This document shows positions 42,698 to 51,947 of a stretch of 64,000 nt of DNA, piece after piece; positions within the stretch are counted from its first letter, which is position 1; every line of letters begins with the position of its first letter. The translations under genes were made by a program, and so were the position numbers. A model generated the notes under the pieces. The model did not search any database and was not told the origin of the DNA. It saw only the letters and a program-made list of their open reading frames with translations. Source of the stretch: JAEVLT01 sp964484065 (GTDB taxonomy: Bacteria > Bacillota > Bacilli > Bacillales > Cytobacillaceae); contig CAZAEW010000001.1 of the NCBI GenBank assembly GCA_964484065.1, positions 248,001-312,000 of the forward strand, in the 5' to 3' direction.

Positions 42698-43114
42698 ACT
42701 GAAGCGCAGGCTGCAGCTAACAGCAGCTGCACAAAAATTGCAATCCACACAGGTTCGTTACATAGGCGGACAGATCTTTAAAGCTTGGCCACCATTCCTG
42801 GGCTGGCTTGGCGTGTTCATTACCTGATCAGATTCATCAGCAAATCTATTGTTTGGAAGTCTTCAAAAGATTACAGCTACTTCTATTCATATGAATCCAC
42901 TGCTTGCTCTCGCTGCAAACGCATCGGGCGAAGGAGTTAAAAAATGATTTCACCTCAATCGATTGCTGTTGCTTGTGCAGAAGTTGGACTTACCGGATAA
43001 GAATCCGATCTGCTGCGGTTTACAATTAAACATAGTTTAATTTTTGTAATCGCCTTCGGAATTATTACCTTCTACTGTAATTATTACAGACATTTCCTAA
43101 TAAACGGATTTTAA
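42698..43114 (+). pseudogene. Remnant of a second lactate permease gene (lutP/lldP)
   Basis: In pieces, the plus strand reads like intact lutP. GGCGGACAGATCTTTAAAGC (42759-42778) matches GGQIFKAW. Then PFLGWLGVFIT joins directly, followed by SANLLFGSLQKITATSIHMN and PLLALAANASG, and after a frameshift near 42940, MISPQSIAVACAEVGLTG and FTIKHSLIFV. There are in-frame stops at T-stop-SD and G-stop-ESD. About 150 residues between the two PFL-type motifs are deleted. No product is possible. It lies divergently upstream of lutA1, where a permease would once have been. Confidence 0.88.
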
Positions 43115-43148
43115 AAATTCTGTTCAAATTTTAGTAGCAAAATAAAAA

Positions 43149-43190
43149 ATGAGTTTCAAACCCCTTAATAAGGAATTTGAAACTCATAAT
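43149..43190 (-). terminator. Terminator of lutABC paralogue 2
   Basis: GAGTTTCAAA / TTTGAAACTC inverted repeat with a T-rich tail on the minus strand (ATTTTTTATTTTG). Confidence 0.75.
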
Positions 43191-43197
43191 ATTATAG

Positions 43198-43908
43198 TTA
43201 TAAATCAGAAACAATGATATAAGTTAAACGAACTGGTCCATGTACTCCCCATACCTTGTTTAACTCAATGTCAGAGGAACTGCTTGAACCACAAATAAAG
43301 TTAATGGCTGCAGGATTTATTCCCTGTTTTGACATTTCATGAAGTTTTTGCATTCCTTGTGTTAAACGAGGAACAACTGTACTTTGCGGGACAATACAAA
43401 CATAATTTAAAGGCAGGAAGTTTGAAGTTCTTCCTTTTCCCAGCTTATCAATGACAGTGTAAGAAGCGGTTTCAGCAATTGAAAGATCACTAATACACAC
43501 GCCATAAGATGCATTCAATGCCTTATCTACATTTTCACGGCCTCTTTCATCAGTCCAAACATATGCATCTTTCAGTACATCACTTAGCCCCCACTCTGCA
43601 AAACGCTCATCGTTCCAAGCGATAATTGGACCTGTTCCATGTTCAACTAATTTCTCAGTTACCGTTTTTGCAAGATCTTTTTTCTCGATAATTAAGGAAT
43701 CGATCTTACCACCCGATCCAGCTTTGTTAACTTGAGCATTCTTATGGAATTCTTCAGCTAATTGTGCTTGAGTAAAGCCTTTATAAATTTCAAGCTGAGG
43801 TTTGCTTGATAATTCAGGATGGACAACCTCTTTCGGCATTGGGCGGCCAAGTATGTTTGAAAGGTTAGAAATAAATGACTCTCTATTTAAAATTTGTCCT
43901 TTTTGCAT
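43198..43908 (-). CDS. lutC: Lactate utilization protein LutC, paralogue 2
   Basis: This 236-residue LUD-domain protein has GVCISDLSIAETASYTVIDK, FLPLNYVCIVPQSTVVPRLT and ICGSSSSSDIELNKVWGVHGP. The ATG overlaps the lutB2 stop (TAATG). This operon lies beside lutR and lutP and is the likely counterpart of B. subtilis lutABC. Confidence 0.94.
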   Translation of the reverse strand: MQKGQILNRESFISNLSNILGRPMPKEVVHPELSSKPQLEIYKGFTQAQLAEEFHKNAQVNKAGSGGKIDSLIIEKKDLAKTVTEKLVEHGTGPIIAWNDERFAEWGLSDVLKDAYVWTDERGRENVDKALNASYGVCISDLSIAETASYTVIDKLGKGRTSNFLPLNYVCIVPQSTVVPRLTQGMQKLHEMSKQGINPAAINFICGSSSSSDIELNKVWGVHGPVRLTYIIVSDL

Positions 43909-45335
43909 TATTTATTTCCTCCTTTACCTCTAGATTCATACCAATCTCTGAAACGTACTTTTTCCACTGCCGGCAAGTCACGTTTGTCTGTCCAACCTTT
44001 AAGAATACTAACACCTTTTTTAATTTTTCCATCTACCATTAATGGTTTTGTCATTAATGGCGCAACACTCGTTCCCAGCTTGTACATCCAAGGACGGCTT
44101 AGAACCATACCTGCTCCCGACATACTCGCACCCCAGAATGCAGAAGCCTTCTTTTCTTCAGCTAATACACGCTTGTGCTCATGAATTAATGAATGCAGCT
44201 TAATATTAGCTGGACAAACTTCTGTACACGCACCACAAAGTGAACACATATATGGAAGTTCTTTGAAGTCATCATAGCCGGCAAGAAGCGGCGTTAACAC
44301 AACGCCTAGTGGTCCAGAATAGATAGCATTATAAGAGTGACCGCCAACTTGTCGATATACTGGACAGATATTTAAACATGCAGCACAGCGCATACATTGT
44401 AATACTTCTTTAAATTGAGACTTTAGAACTTCAGAACGACCATTATCAACGATCACCACATGAAATTCTTTAGCACCATCGGCAGCACCTTCTTCAGTAA
44501 TCCCGTTTACAAATGTCGTATAGCTTGTATTTTTTGCCCCTACTGCACTTCTTGCTAATAAGCTAATACAAATATCTGCATCTTCATAGGTAGCGACAAT
44601 ACGTTCCATACCCATTACAGCTACCTGTAATTCAGGTGCTGCTGTACAAAGATCGATATTTCCTTCATTACTGACTAATGTAATCGCTCCTGATTCAGCA
44701 ATAGCAAAGTTACATCCGTAAATTCCCATATCAGCCGTTACAAACTCATTACGCAGTTGAGCACGAGCGAATGCAGCTAAGTCTTCTGGGAGATCTTCGC
44801 CAGTATATCCATTCTTGGCAAAAACATCACGAATTTGGGTTTTGTTTAAATGTAAAGATGGCACTACCATATGAGAAGGTGGATTCCAGTCATCTGTTTG
44901 CAAAATGTATTCAGCCAAGTCAGTTTCTTTTACATCTACCCCGGCATCCATCAAATCGTGGTTAAGTCCAATTTCCTCTGTAACCATCGATTTAGCTTTT
45001 ACAACTTTTTTAACGCCTCTTATCTTTGCTAGATTCGTAACATACTGAGAGGCTTCCTTAGCATCCTTTGCAAAAAATACGTTACCTCCATTTTTGACAA
45101 CATTTTCAGCAAATTGATTTAAGTAAAAATCTAAGTTTTCAAGAACGTGGGCACGAACTTCTCCTGATAGTTTTTGCCACTCGCGGAAATTGCCATCTCC
45201 CAATTGTGACAGCACGTTCTCTCTATTTTTATTAATTAAATCCTGAGCTTTCACCATTGCAGCACGCATGAAATCATCGTTTAGATTCTTTTCAAGATTT
45301 TCCTTAAAACTTTTGTCATTAATCTTAATACCCAT
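43908..45335 (-). CDS. lutB: Lactate utilization protein LutB, paralogue 2
   Basis: This 475-residue iron-sulfur protein has a LUD domain (KAKSMVTEEIGLN, NGRSEVLKSQFKEVLQ) and C-terminal clusters CMRCAACLNICPVYRQVGGH and CGACTEVCPANIKLHSLI. It is 14 bases downstream of lutA2. The two lutB copies keep every motif but differ in many positions. Confidence 0.95.
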   Translation of the reverse strand: MGIKINDKSFKENLEKNLNDDFMRAAMVKAQDLINKNRENVLSQLGDGNFREWQKLSGEVRAHVLENLDFYLNQFAENVVKNGGNVFFAKDAKEASQYVTNLAKIRGVKKVVKAKSMVTEEIGLNHDLMDAGVDVKETDLAEYILQTDDWNPPSHMVVPSLHLNKTQIRDVFAKNGYTGEDLPEDLAAFARAQLRNEFVTADMGIYGCNFAIAESGAITLVSNEGNIDLCTAAPELQVAVMGMERIVATYEDADICISLLARSAVGAKNTSYTTFVNGITEEGAADGAKEFHVVIVDNGRSEVLKSQFKEVLQCMRCAACLNICPVYRQVGGHSYNAIYSGPLGVVLTPLLAGYDDFKELPYMCSLCGACTEVCPANIKLHSLIHEHKRVLAEEKKASAFWGASMSGAGMVLSRPWMYKLGTSVAPLMTKPLMVDGKIKKGVSILKGWTDKRDLPAVEKVRFRDWYESRGKGGNK

Positions 45336-45349
45336 TTTGGCACCCCTTA

Positions 45350-46066
45350 CTATTTAGAATTTAGCACTTCAGCAAGATGCATTACTTTGATATTTGATCC
45401 AAGTCTGCTTAGACGTCCGCCAATATTCATTAGACAAGCGTAGTCTGCACCTATCAAATAATCAGGGTTAGCTTCTAGGATGTACCTTGCTTTTTCATCA
45501 GCAACTTCAGCGGAAATATCCCCCATTTTAACAGAGAAGGTACCGCCAAACCCGCAACACTTGTTCGAATTGTGGAAATCTACTAATTCTAGACCTTCTA
45601 CTTTCGAAAGTAGTTTTAATGGCTGCTCCTTCACTTTTAAAAATCTTTGTGTATGGCAGTTGTGGTGGTAAACAGCCTTTCCTGGAAGTTTCGCAGAAAA
45701 GTCGTCTAGATTAATAACTTCCATTAAAAATTGAGATAATTCATATGTTTTTGCTGCAACTTTTTCCGCTCTTTCTTTCCATTCTTTATCATCAGCAAAA
45801 ATATGTGGATATTCTTTTACAAACGAAACACAAGAACCTGAAGGAGAAACAATCACTTCAGCATGTTCAAACGTTTCGATAAAGTGCTTAATTGTGTTTT
45901 TTGTTTTCTCTACGTAACCAGTGTTGTACGTAGGCTGCCCGCAACATGTTTGATTCTTAGGATAATCGATCTCATGCCCCAGACCTTCAAGTAATTCAAC
46001 AGTAGATTTACCAACATTCATTGCCATAAAATCGACAATACAGGTTGTAAATAATGTTACTTTCAT
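45350..46066 (-). CDS. lutA: Lactate utilization protein LutA, paralogue 2
   Basis: This 238-residue protein, equal in length to paralogue 1, has CCG motifs NQTCCGQPTYNTGY and KCCGFGGTFSVKMGDIS. The ATG at 46066 follows AAGGAGTGGAAAAT; a GTG at 46075 overlaps that site. A LutR-type operator lies 56 bases upstream. Confidence 0.95.
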   Translation of the reverse strand: MKVTLFTTCIVDFMAMNVGKSTVELLEGLGHEIDYPKNQTCCGQPTYNTGYVEKTKNTIKHFIETFEHAEVIVSPSGSCVSFVKEYPHIFADDKEWKERAEKVAAKTYELSQFLMEVINLDDFSAKLPGKAVYHHNCHTQRFLKVKEQPLKLLSKVEGLELVDFHNSNKCCGFGGTFSVKMGDISAEVADEKARYILEANPDYLIGADYACLMNIGGRLSRLGSNIKVMHLAEVLNSK

Positions 46067-46121
46067 ATTTTCCACTCCTTAACTACAGTGTGCTGCCAGC
46101 CAGTTAGTTTTTGGTCAGCAG

Positions 46122-46134
46122 GTCATCTGATGAC
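46122..46134. promoter_or_regulatory. LutR-type operator, lutABC paralogue 2
   Basis: GTCATCTGATGAC perfect palindrome, in the leader of the operon next to lutR. The 200 bases between lutA2 and lutR otherwise hold only AT-rich promoter-like DNA. Confidence 0.78.
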
Positions 46135-46273
46135 TAAATATCAAAAAAGAAAAAACAAACATACTTTATTAAATTATATTACTAAAGTATTAAGTTTTTA
46201 GAAAGGGTTTTCAAAAAAGTTTTGAAGAAATATTTCGAACTTCGTTCACGAGAAACTTAGTTGTTCGAGATAG

Positions 46274-47002
46274 TTATTTCAAATTTGCTGCAGAAAGATA
46301 ATATTTCTGAAGAATTTTTTTCACATTGCCAAGATGTATTCTCATATAATTTCTTGCCTTTTGTTCATCCCCGTCTTTAATAGCTTTATAGATGGCATAG
46401 TGTTCATCAGTTAATTGCTCAACTGTTGTTTGTTTAGAGTAAATCCATACTCTGCGCGTTTCTTTCATAGTTTCAACCATCATCCCGGAAACCTGATTCA
46501 TCAGATTCAATAGCAAAGGATTCTGCGCTGACTCTGCTATTGCTAAATGAAACTGCAAATCTGCCTCTTCACCCAATTCTTCATTTCCAGAGGAGCCTTT
46601 CATTTCATCGAGCACTTTTTCCATGATAATCAAATGGTGATCCAATCTTTTTTGGGCAGCAGCCGAAGCCGTACCAAGTTCAATGATTTCCCGAACTTCA
46701 AGAAGATTTTTGATATCATCTTTATTCATAAGAATAGCGGTTGATAAAGGGAAAGAAATTTGATCGGTTTCAAATTCTTTAATGAACGTTCCTTCTCCTT
46801 GCCTCATCTCAACGAGGCCCATCGCTCTCAATGATGTAAGCGCTTCCCTTATTGCCGAACGGCCAACCTGAAAATTCTCTGCCAGGCGCTCAACAGATTC
46901 AAGTTTTTCTCCCGGCTTTACCTGACCCGTCCTAATCATTTCATAAATCGTTTCAGCTACTTCCTCATAGATTTTCATTGGCTTTATTTTTTTATATTTC
47001 AT
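46274..47002 (-). CDS. lutR: GntR/FadR-family lactate regulator LutR
   Basis: This 242-residue repressor has a GntR winged helix (IYEEVAETIYEMIRTGQVKP, then VGRSAIREALTSLRAMGLVE) and an FCD ligand domain with metal-site residues in LLEVREIIELGTA and EADLQFHLAIAESAQN. It closely resembles B. subtilis LutR, which represses lutABC and lutP in the absence of L-lactate. The three identical palindromes here are its probable targets. Confidence 0.94.
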   Translation of the reverse strand: MKYKKIKPMKIYEEVAETIYEMIRTGQVKPGEKLESVERLAENFQVGRSAIREALTSLRAMGLVEMRQGEGTFIKEFETDQISFPLSTAILMNKDDIKNLLEVREIIELGTASAAAQKRLDHHLIIMEKVLDEMKGSSGNEELGEEADLQFHLAIAESAQNPLLLNLMNQVSGMMVETMKETRRVWIYSKQTTVEQLTDEHYAIYKAIKDGDEQKARNYMRIHLGNVKKILQKYYLSAANLK

Positions 47003-47209
47003 ATTGATTATTCACATCCACTTCGCTGCCAATTCATTTGTACGAAACCTATTATACTATCTTTATAATTCTTTCGATATAACAATATCAAGTAATTTAT
47101 TACTCAAAGTTCATTATCTCTACATTCTTCATTTTCGAATACAATTTGCAATCTAAAAACAATAATAACGTTATAATATATGATTCTAAAAAAACTTTTT
47201 ATGAAACTA

Positions 47210-47272
47210 TTGTTTTTTTAAAAAAACGTTAATATAATTCAACTATCGGTAATCATCAAGTCATCTGATGAC
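47210..47272 (+). promoter_or_regulatory. lutP promoter with LutR-type operator
   Basis: TTGTTT (47210-47215) and TATAAT (47233-47238), 17 bases apart. GTCATCTGATGAC at 47260-47272 lies at about +15 to +27, a roadblock position. The rest of the 377-base lutR-lutP gap has no gene. Confidence 0.75.
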
Positions 47273-47379
47273 CTTTTTTTAAATTTGTAAGCGGTTACGG
47301 GTGGCAGAAGGAGGAGTTTGGTACATTCATTTCTTTGTGGTTCATTTTATTAGACAGATTTATATTTGGGGGGATTTAA

Positions 47380-49071
47380 TTGTTTACTCAAAACTTTACA
47401 GCAGTTGGAAATAACCTGGGACTTTCTGCACTTGTTGCTCTTATTCCTATTGTTTATTTTTTCTGGGCATTAGCTATTAAACGTATGAAAGGTCATGTTG
47501 CGGGCTTAACAACATTGCTGATTGCAATTATCGTTGCCGTCATTGCCTATAAAATGCCAGCAGGCATTGCGGTTATGTCTGCAACTCAAGGAGCTGTTTA
47601 TGGTATCTTGCCAATCGGCTGGATTATCATTGCTTCCGTATTCCTATATAAACTTACCGTAAAAACAGGTCAATTCGAAATTATTAGTAAATCAGTCCTT
47701 TCGATTACCGAAGACCGTCGTTTACAAGCACTTTTGATAGCGTTTTCATTCGGTGCGTTTCTTGAGGGTTCTGCTGGTTTTGGAGCACCGGTTGCCATCT
47801 CAGCCGCATTATTAGTTGGATTGGGCTTTAATCCGCTTTACGCTGCAGGGTTGTGTCTGATTGCTAATACTGCACCGGTTGCATTTGGAGCCATTGGTAC
47901 CCCAGTTATTGCGATGGAAGGCCCAACGGGTATAGCTGCAAAAGAAATTGCTAAAGTGATCGGCCGTCAGCTTCCGTTTTTATCAGCATTTGTTCCTTTC
48001 TACTTAGTTGTTATTATGGCTGGATTCAAAAAAGCTGTAGAAGTGTTACCGGCTATCCTAGTCTCTGGATTATCATTTGCTGTTGTTCAATTTTTATCCT
48101 CAAACTACTTAGGACCTGAACTTCCTGACATCTTATCATCTATTGCTTCTCTAGTTGCACTTGCTGTATTCTTAAAGTTTTGGAAACCAAAAACAATCTT
48201 TCGTTTTGCTGCTGAGCAAGAATTGGCAGCTACCGCTACGGCCAAAAAACTAACAAACAACGAAGCTCAATATACAGGCGGACAAATTTTCAAAGCTTGG
48301 TCTCCTTTCCTTGTTTTAACAGGTATGATTTCTATTTGGGGTATTCCGACAATTAAACTTGCTTTAACAGGACACTATGTAGGTGCAAATGCTGTTTTAA
48401 AAGCTGTAAATTCTATTGGAGCAGCCCTTACATTTATGCCAAACGTTCCACTTCTAAATAATAAGATTATCAATGCTGCTGGTTTACCAGTTCCTGCTGT
48501 ATACAAATTAGAAGTTTTAGGAGCAGCCGGTACTGCGATTTTAATTGCTGCAATCATTACTAAATTTATTTTTGGTGTTTCATGGAAAAACTGGATCTCC
48601 ATTTTCGGTGAAACACTTGTTGAATTAAAATTTCCAATTTTAACAATCGGTTCTGTAGTTGGATTTGCATACGTTCTAAACGCTGCCGGTATGAGTACAA
48701 CCCTTGGATTAGCTCTTGCTAAAACAGGTTCTGTCCTATTCCCATTCTTCTCACCATTCCTTGGCTGGATGGGAGTATTTATCACAGGATCCGATACATC
48801 TGCGAACGTTTTATTTGGTGGCTTGCAAAAGGTTACCGCCACACACATTGGAATGAATCCGGTTTTAGCACTAGCCGCTAACTCTTCCGGGGGAGTAACA
48901 GGAAAAATGATTTCACCGCAATCGATTGCAGTTGCCTGCGCAGCCGTAGGTCTTGCCGGAAAAGAATCTGATTTATTCCGCTTTACGATCAAACACAGCC
49001 TTTTCTTTGTCGTAATCATTGGGATTATGATCGTGTTACAAAATACAGTTCTTTCGTTTATGCTTCCTTAA
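47380..49071 (+). CDS. lutP: L-lactate permease LutP
   Basis: This 563-residue LldP-family transporter has about 12-14 helices and starts with TTG after GGGGGGATTTAA. Signature regions include FGAFLEGSAGFGAPVAISAA, IANTAPVAFGAIGTPVIAME, GSDTSANVLFGGLQKVTA and MISPQSIAVACAAVGLAG. It takes up lactate by proton symport and probably glycolate too, by family. It diverges from lutR and feeds both lutABC operons. It is the intact relative of the remnant at 42698-43114. Confidence 0.95.
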   Translation: MFTQNFTAVGNNLGLSALVALIPIVYFFWALAIKRMKGHVAGLTTLLIAIIVAVIAYKMPAGIAVMSATQGAVYGILPIGWIIIASVFLYKLTVKTGQFEIISKSVLSITEDRRLQALLIAFSFGAFLEGSAGFGAPVAISAALLVGLGFNPLYAAGLCLIANTAPVAFGAIGTPVIAMEGPTGIAAKEIAKVIGRQLPFLSAFVPFYLVVIMAGFKKAVEVLPAILVSGLSFAVVQFLSSNYLGPELPDILSSIASLVALAVFLKFWKPKTIFRFAAEQELAATATAKKLTNNEAQYTGGQIFKAWSPFLVLTGMISIWGIPTIKLALTGHYVGANAVLKAVNSIGAALTFMPNVPLLNNKIINAAGLPVPAVYKLEVLGAAGTAILIAAIITKFIFGVSWKNWISIFGETLVELKFPILTIGSVVGFAYVLNAAGMSTTLGLALAKTGSVLFPFFSPFLGWMGVFITGSDTSANVLFGGLQKVTATHIGMNPVLALAANSSGGVTGKMISPQSIAVACAAVGLAGKESDLFRFTIKHSLFFVVIIGIMIVLQNTVLSFMLP

Positions 49072-49080
49072 GAATTATTC

Positions 49081-49116
49081 AAAAAGCCACATTCCACTTG
49101 GAATGTGGCTTTTTCT
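49081..49116 (+). terminator. Terminator of lutP
   Basis: AAAAAGCCACATTCC ACTT GGAATGTGGCTTTTT. Confidence 0.9.
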
Positions 49117-49199
49117 TTGCGTTTGCGTCCTGTTTTTTTTGTCAAAAATAAGCTATAATTAAATATTGTTTTCATTTCAATTACAGGGAGATATAGTAA

Positions 49200-50960
49200 A
49201 TGAATGTCATATGTGCGACCTTGAATGCCAAGTATATCCATACTAACCTGGCCATTCGTCTTTTAAAAGCTTATGCAGCACCTGATTATAATATCCAAAT
49301 GAAAGAATATACAGTAAAGGACCCAACCTTTAATATCGTATCCGATCTATTTCAGAATCATCCTGATGTTATCGGATTCAGCTGTTACATATGGAATATT
49401 GAAGCAACAATTAAAGTGGTAAACCTCCTTAAAAAGGTAAATCCTTCACTTAACATCGTTTTGGGCGGCCCTGAAGTAACGTACGATTGGGCTGAATGGA
49501 TGGAGAGAATTCCTGAAGCGGATTTTATCGTTATTGGTGAAGGCGAGCAAACATTTAAACAACTGCTCGCTGAAATTGAATCCAATAAAGAATTCAAAAA
49601 TGTTCCCGGAATCGCCTACCGAGATCATGAGAAAATAAAAATGAACCCGCAAACGAACAAACTTGACTTAAAAGAAATTCCCTCCCCTTACCGGTTTCCT
49701 GAAGATGTTACGCATATAGGAAAACGTATCACCTATTTCGAGACAAGCCGCGGCTGCCCTTTTACTTGCCAATACTGTCTATCTTCGATCGAAGTGGGTG
49801 TTCGGTATTTTGAACGGGAAAAAGTCAAAGAGGAACTCCGATTTTTAATGGCGAATGGCGCAAGAACAATTAAATTTCTTGATCGAACTTTTAATATCAG
49901 CAGAAGCTATGCTTTGGAAATATTTCGTTTTTTAATTGATGAACATCTCCCTGGGACAGTGTTTCAATTTGAAATTACTGCAGATATTATGCGCCCTGAA
50001 GTAATTGAATTTCTCAACAAGGAAGCTCCGAAAGGCCTTTTCCGTTTTGAAATTGGGATTCAATCCACTAATGAGCGTACAAATGAGCTTGTAAAGCGTA
50101 AGCAAAATTATGAAAAACTGACACGGACAGTAACAATGGTTAAAGATGGCGGTAAAATTGATCAGCATCTTGATTTGATCGCCGGCCTACCAGAAGAGGA
50201 TTATCATTCCTTCCGAAAGACATTCAATGATGTTTTTGAGCTCAGACCTGAGGAACTTCAGCTTGGATTTCTAAAAATGCTGCGCGGCACCGGCCTTCGC
50301 CTTCAAGCTGCAAACTGGGAGTATAAATTTATGGATTATGCCCCGTATGAAATCTTGGGAAATAGTGTATTGTCATTTGCTGATATCATTAAAATAAAGC
50401 AGGTTGAAGATGTCTTAGAAAAATACTGGAATGATCACCGGATGGACACAACAATGGAATTTCTCGTGACGAATGTTTTTCCTTCCCCTTTTGATTTTTT
50501 TCAGGAATTCGGAATGTATTGGGACAAACAAGGCTGGGCAAAAATAGGACACCAGCTTGAAGATTTATTCCGGAGGCTTTACGATTTCTTAAACGCTTCA
50601 GCCATTAAAGAACTGGATTTTGTTATTGGTTTAATGAAATATGATTACTTAAAAAATCATAAATATAAACCACGAAAGCCTTGGTGGGAAGCCAGTTATG
50701 AAAAGAAAAAAAGAAACGAGCTCTATCAGTCTGTTCTTAATGATCCTTCTTTGCCAGGGACGGCTTTTGCAAACCTTAAGCTTGATGAAAAAGAACTTTA
50801 TAAACATACGATGCTTGAAGAGATTCCCTTTGATTTGAACCAATATTTACAAACAGGTAAAATTGTAAATGGATCCTATTGTTTGTTGGCTTATTTTGAC
50901 CCAAGCAATGACAATACAGCATTGTTTACTTTTGAAAACATGGAAAAGCCGGTGAACTAA
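49200..50960 (+). CDS. B12-binding-domain radical SAM protein with DUF4080
   Basis: This 586-residue protein has a cobalamin-binding-type N-terminus (to about residue 130; VIGFSCYIWN, VLGGPEVTY, IGEGEQTF), a radical SAM core with CPFTCQYC near residue 186, and a C-terminal DUF4080 region (after about 380). The lack of a classic DxHxxG motif suggests cobalamin may be bound loosely or not at all. Related proteins are common in Bacillaceae. The substrate is unknown. AGGGAGATATAGTAA precedes the ATG. Confidence 0.88.
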   Translation: MNVICATLNAKYIHTNLAIRLLKAYAAPDYNIQMKEYTVKDPTFNIVSDLFQNHPDVIGFSCYIWNIEATIKVVNLLKKVNPSLNIVLGGPEVTYDWAEWMERIPEADFIVIGEGEQTFKQLLAEIESNKEFKNVPGIAYRDHEKIKMNPQTNKLDLKEIPSPYRFPEDVTHIGKRITYFETSRGCPFTCQYCLSSIEVGVRYFEREKVKEELRFLMANGARTIKFLDRTFNISRSYALEIFRFLIDEHLPGTVFQFEITADIMRPEVIEFLNKEAPKGLFRFEIGIQSTNERTNELVKRKQNYEKLTRTVTMVKDGGKIDQHLDLIAGLPEEDYHSFRKTFNDVFELRPEELQLGFLKMLRGTGLRLQAANWEYKFMDYAPYEILGNSVLSFADIIKIKQVEDVLEKYWNDHRMDTTMEFLVTNVFPSPFDFFQEFGMYWDKQGWAKIGHQLEDLFRRLYDFLNASAIKELDFVIGLMKYDYLKNHKYKPRKPWWEASYEKKKRNELYQSVLNDPSLPGTAFANLKLDEKELYKHTMLEEIPFDLNQYLQTGKIVNGSYCLLAYFDPSNDNTALFTFENMEKPVN

Positions 50961-50973
50961 CCGGCTTTTTTTC
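50943..50973 (+). terminator. Terminator of the radical SAM gene
   Basis: AAAAGCCGGT GAACTA ACCGGCTTTTTTT, overlapping the stop codon. Confidence 0.9.
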
Positions 50974-51018
50974 TCGATAAAAAACGAATATGAGCCTTTT
51001 GCTAATACCAATTTCTTA

Positions 51019-51180
51019 TTACGATCTTCCTTTTTTGCCTAATTTAGAATTGCGGTTCGCTCCCTTAATTGGATTCTCTTCTTGAGCAAATTCTGCAGAA
51101 AAATTCCCTTCTGCTCTATTTTTGCGAGGGGTTTTTGAATATTTTTCAACTGCATCAAATTCTGCTTTCCGCTTTGCCAT
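51019..51180 (-). CDS. 53-residue SASP-like small basic protein
   Basis: GGGAGGATGCAATT precedes the ATG at 51180; the frame open to 51249 is not supported. The product begins MAKRKAEFDAVEKYSKTPRK and contains NFSAEFAQEENPI, an element like the EFA-E cleavage region of small acid-soluble spore proteins, also seen at 16186-16365. A spore role is likely by composition but unproven. Confidence 0.65.
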   Translation of the reverse strand: MAKRKAEFDAVEKYSKTPRKNRAEGNFSAEFAQEENPIKGANRNSKLGKKGRS

Positions 51181-51321
51181 AATTGCATCCTCCCAAAGTA
51201 AAAATTGAATTGAATCCTTCCTAGTGTTCAACAGATTTTTTTCATTCATTCGTTTCCTTTTATTTTCATAAATAAAATTACCTCCCCGTTATAAAATAAG
51301 AAAAAGTAGGAGTGATCAAAA

Positions 51322-51672
51322 GTGGATAAAGAACCGAATAATAAACAGACACAATTAGATATTGATGAGACCCTTCCGCATCAAATATATGCTCCCAGTT
51401 TTAAAGGGACAGGGATAAAAATGAAGCCCCCGTTTGTCAATCAATTTGATGTTCTGATTGGCGACAGCCATTATGCCTCAAAAAACTCTCCTTTAGAAAA
51501 TTGGTCAAAAGAAACCGACCCAGCAATAATGTCCGGTGATGACTGGGTTCATCCAACCAATGATATTGGCTGGAACACGTCTGAAAACCGCGAGTTATTA
51601 GAAAGGAACAGAACTCCGCAAGGAAGTCCATTTATGCATCCCACAAAGGATGTTTCAAAGGGAAGCGACTGA
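51322..51672 (+). CDS. DUF3905-like hydrophilic protein
   Basis: A GTG start follows TAGGAGTGATCAAAA. The 116-residue product is rich in Asn, Asp, Pro and Trp, with SGDDWVHPTNDIGWNTSENR and a second HPTKDV near the end. This matches what I recall as DUF3905, a family restricted to spore-formers. The function is unknown. A terminator follows directly. Confidence 0.75.
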   Translation: MDKEPNNKQTQLDIDETLPHQIYAPSFKGTGIKMKPPFVNQFDVLIGDSHYASKNSPLENWSKETDPAIMSGDDWVHPTNDIGWNTSENRELLERNRTPQGSPFMHPTKDVSKGSD

Positions 51673-51683
51673 CGATTATCATT

Positions 51684-51720
51684 AAACCAATCCAGATAAC
51701 AATTTGGATTGGTTTTTTTG
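51684..51720 (+). terminator. Terminator of the DUF3905-like gene
   Basis: AAACCAATCCA / TTGGATTGGTTTTTTT with a 9-base loop. Confidence 0.85.
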
Positions 51721-51783
51721 AGCTATACGGAAAGTATACGCATAAGTGCACTAAGGAAAGCTTCGTGAGCATTAACATCGCAG

Positions 51784-51860
51784 CCGAAAAGCTGTGCTTT
51801 TCGGTGAACTACGCCTCTGTCTTCGCCTTAAGGCTCGCCAATCGACGAGTTTTCTTTATG
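51784..51860. repeat. Dispersed structured repeat, copy B
   Basis: A perfect hairpin CCGAAAAGC TGT GCTTTTCGG (51784-51804) precedes the shared core (51809-51860: CTACGCCTCTGTCTTCGCC, AAGGCTCGCCAATCGACGAG, TTTTCTTTAT). The core aligns with copies A and C. It lies upstream of the CdaR-type gene and artificially lengthens that gene's open frame. Confidence 0.75.
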
Positions 51861-51947
51861 ACAAAACTCATAGAAGATTGGCGAAGCATTTTATATAATA
51901 ATGCAAATTGCATGTTTGGAACTAGAATGACAGCAGGGGGAAACAAT

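Noticed and set aside
42617..42748. Upstream extension of lutA1
   Set aside because: It runs through the LutR-type operator into the permease remnant; the ATG at 42616 has a strong site.
51765..51947. N-terminal extension of the CdaR-type regulator
   Set aside because: The added 61 residues are translated from the dispersed repeat; a good binding site precedes the GTG at 51948.
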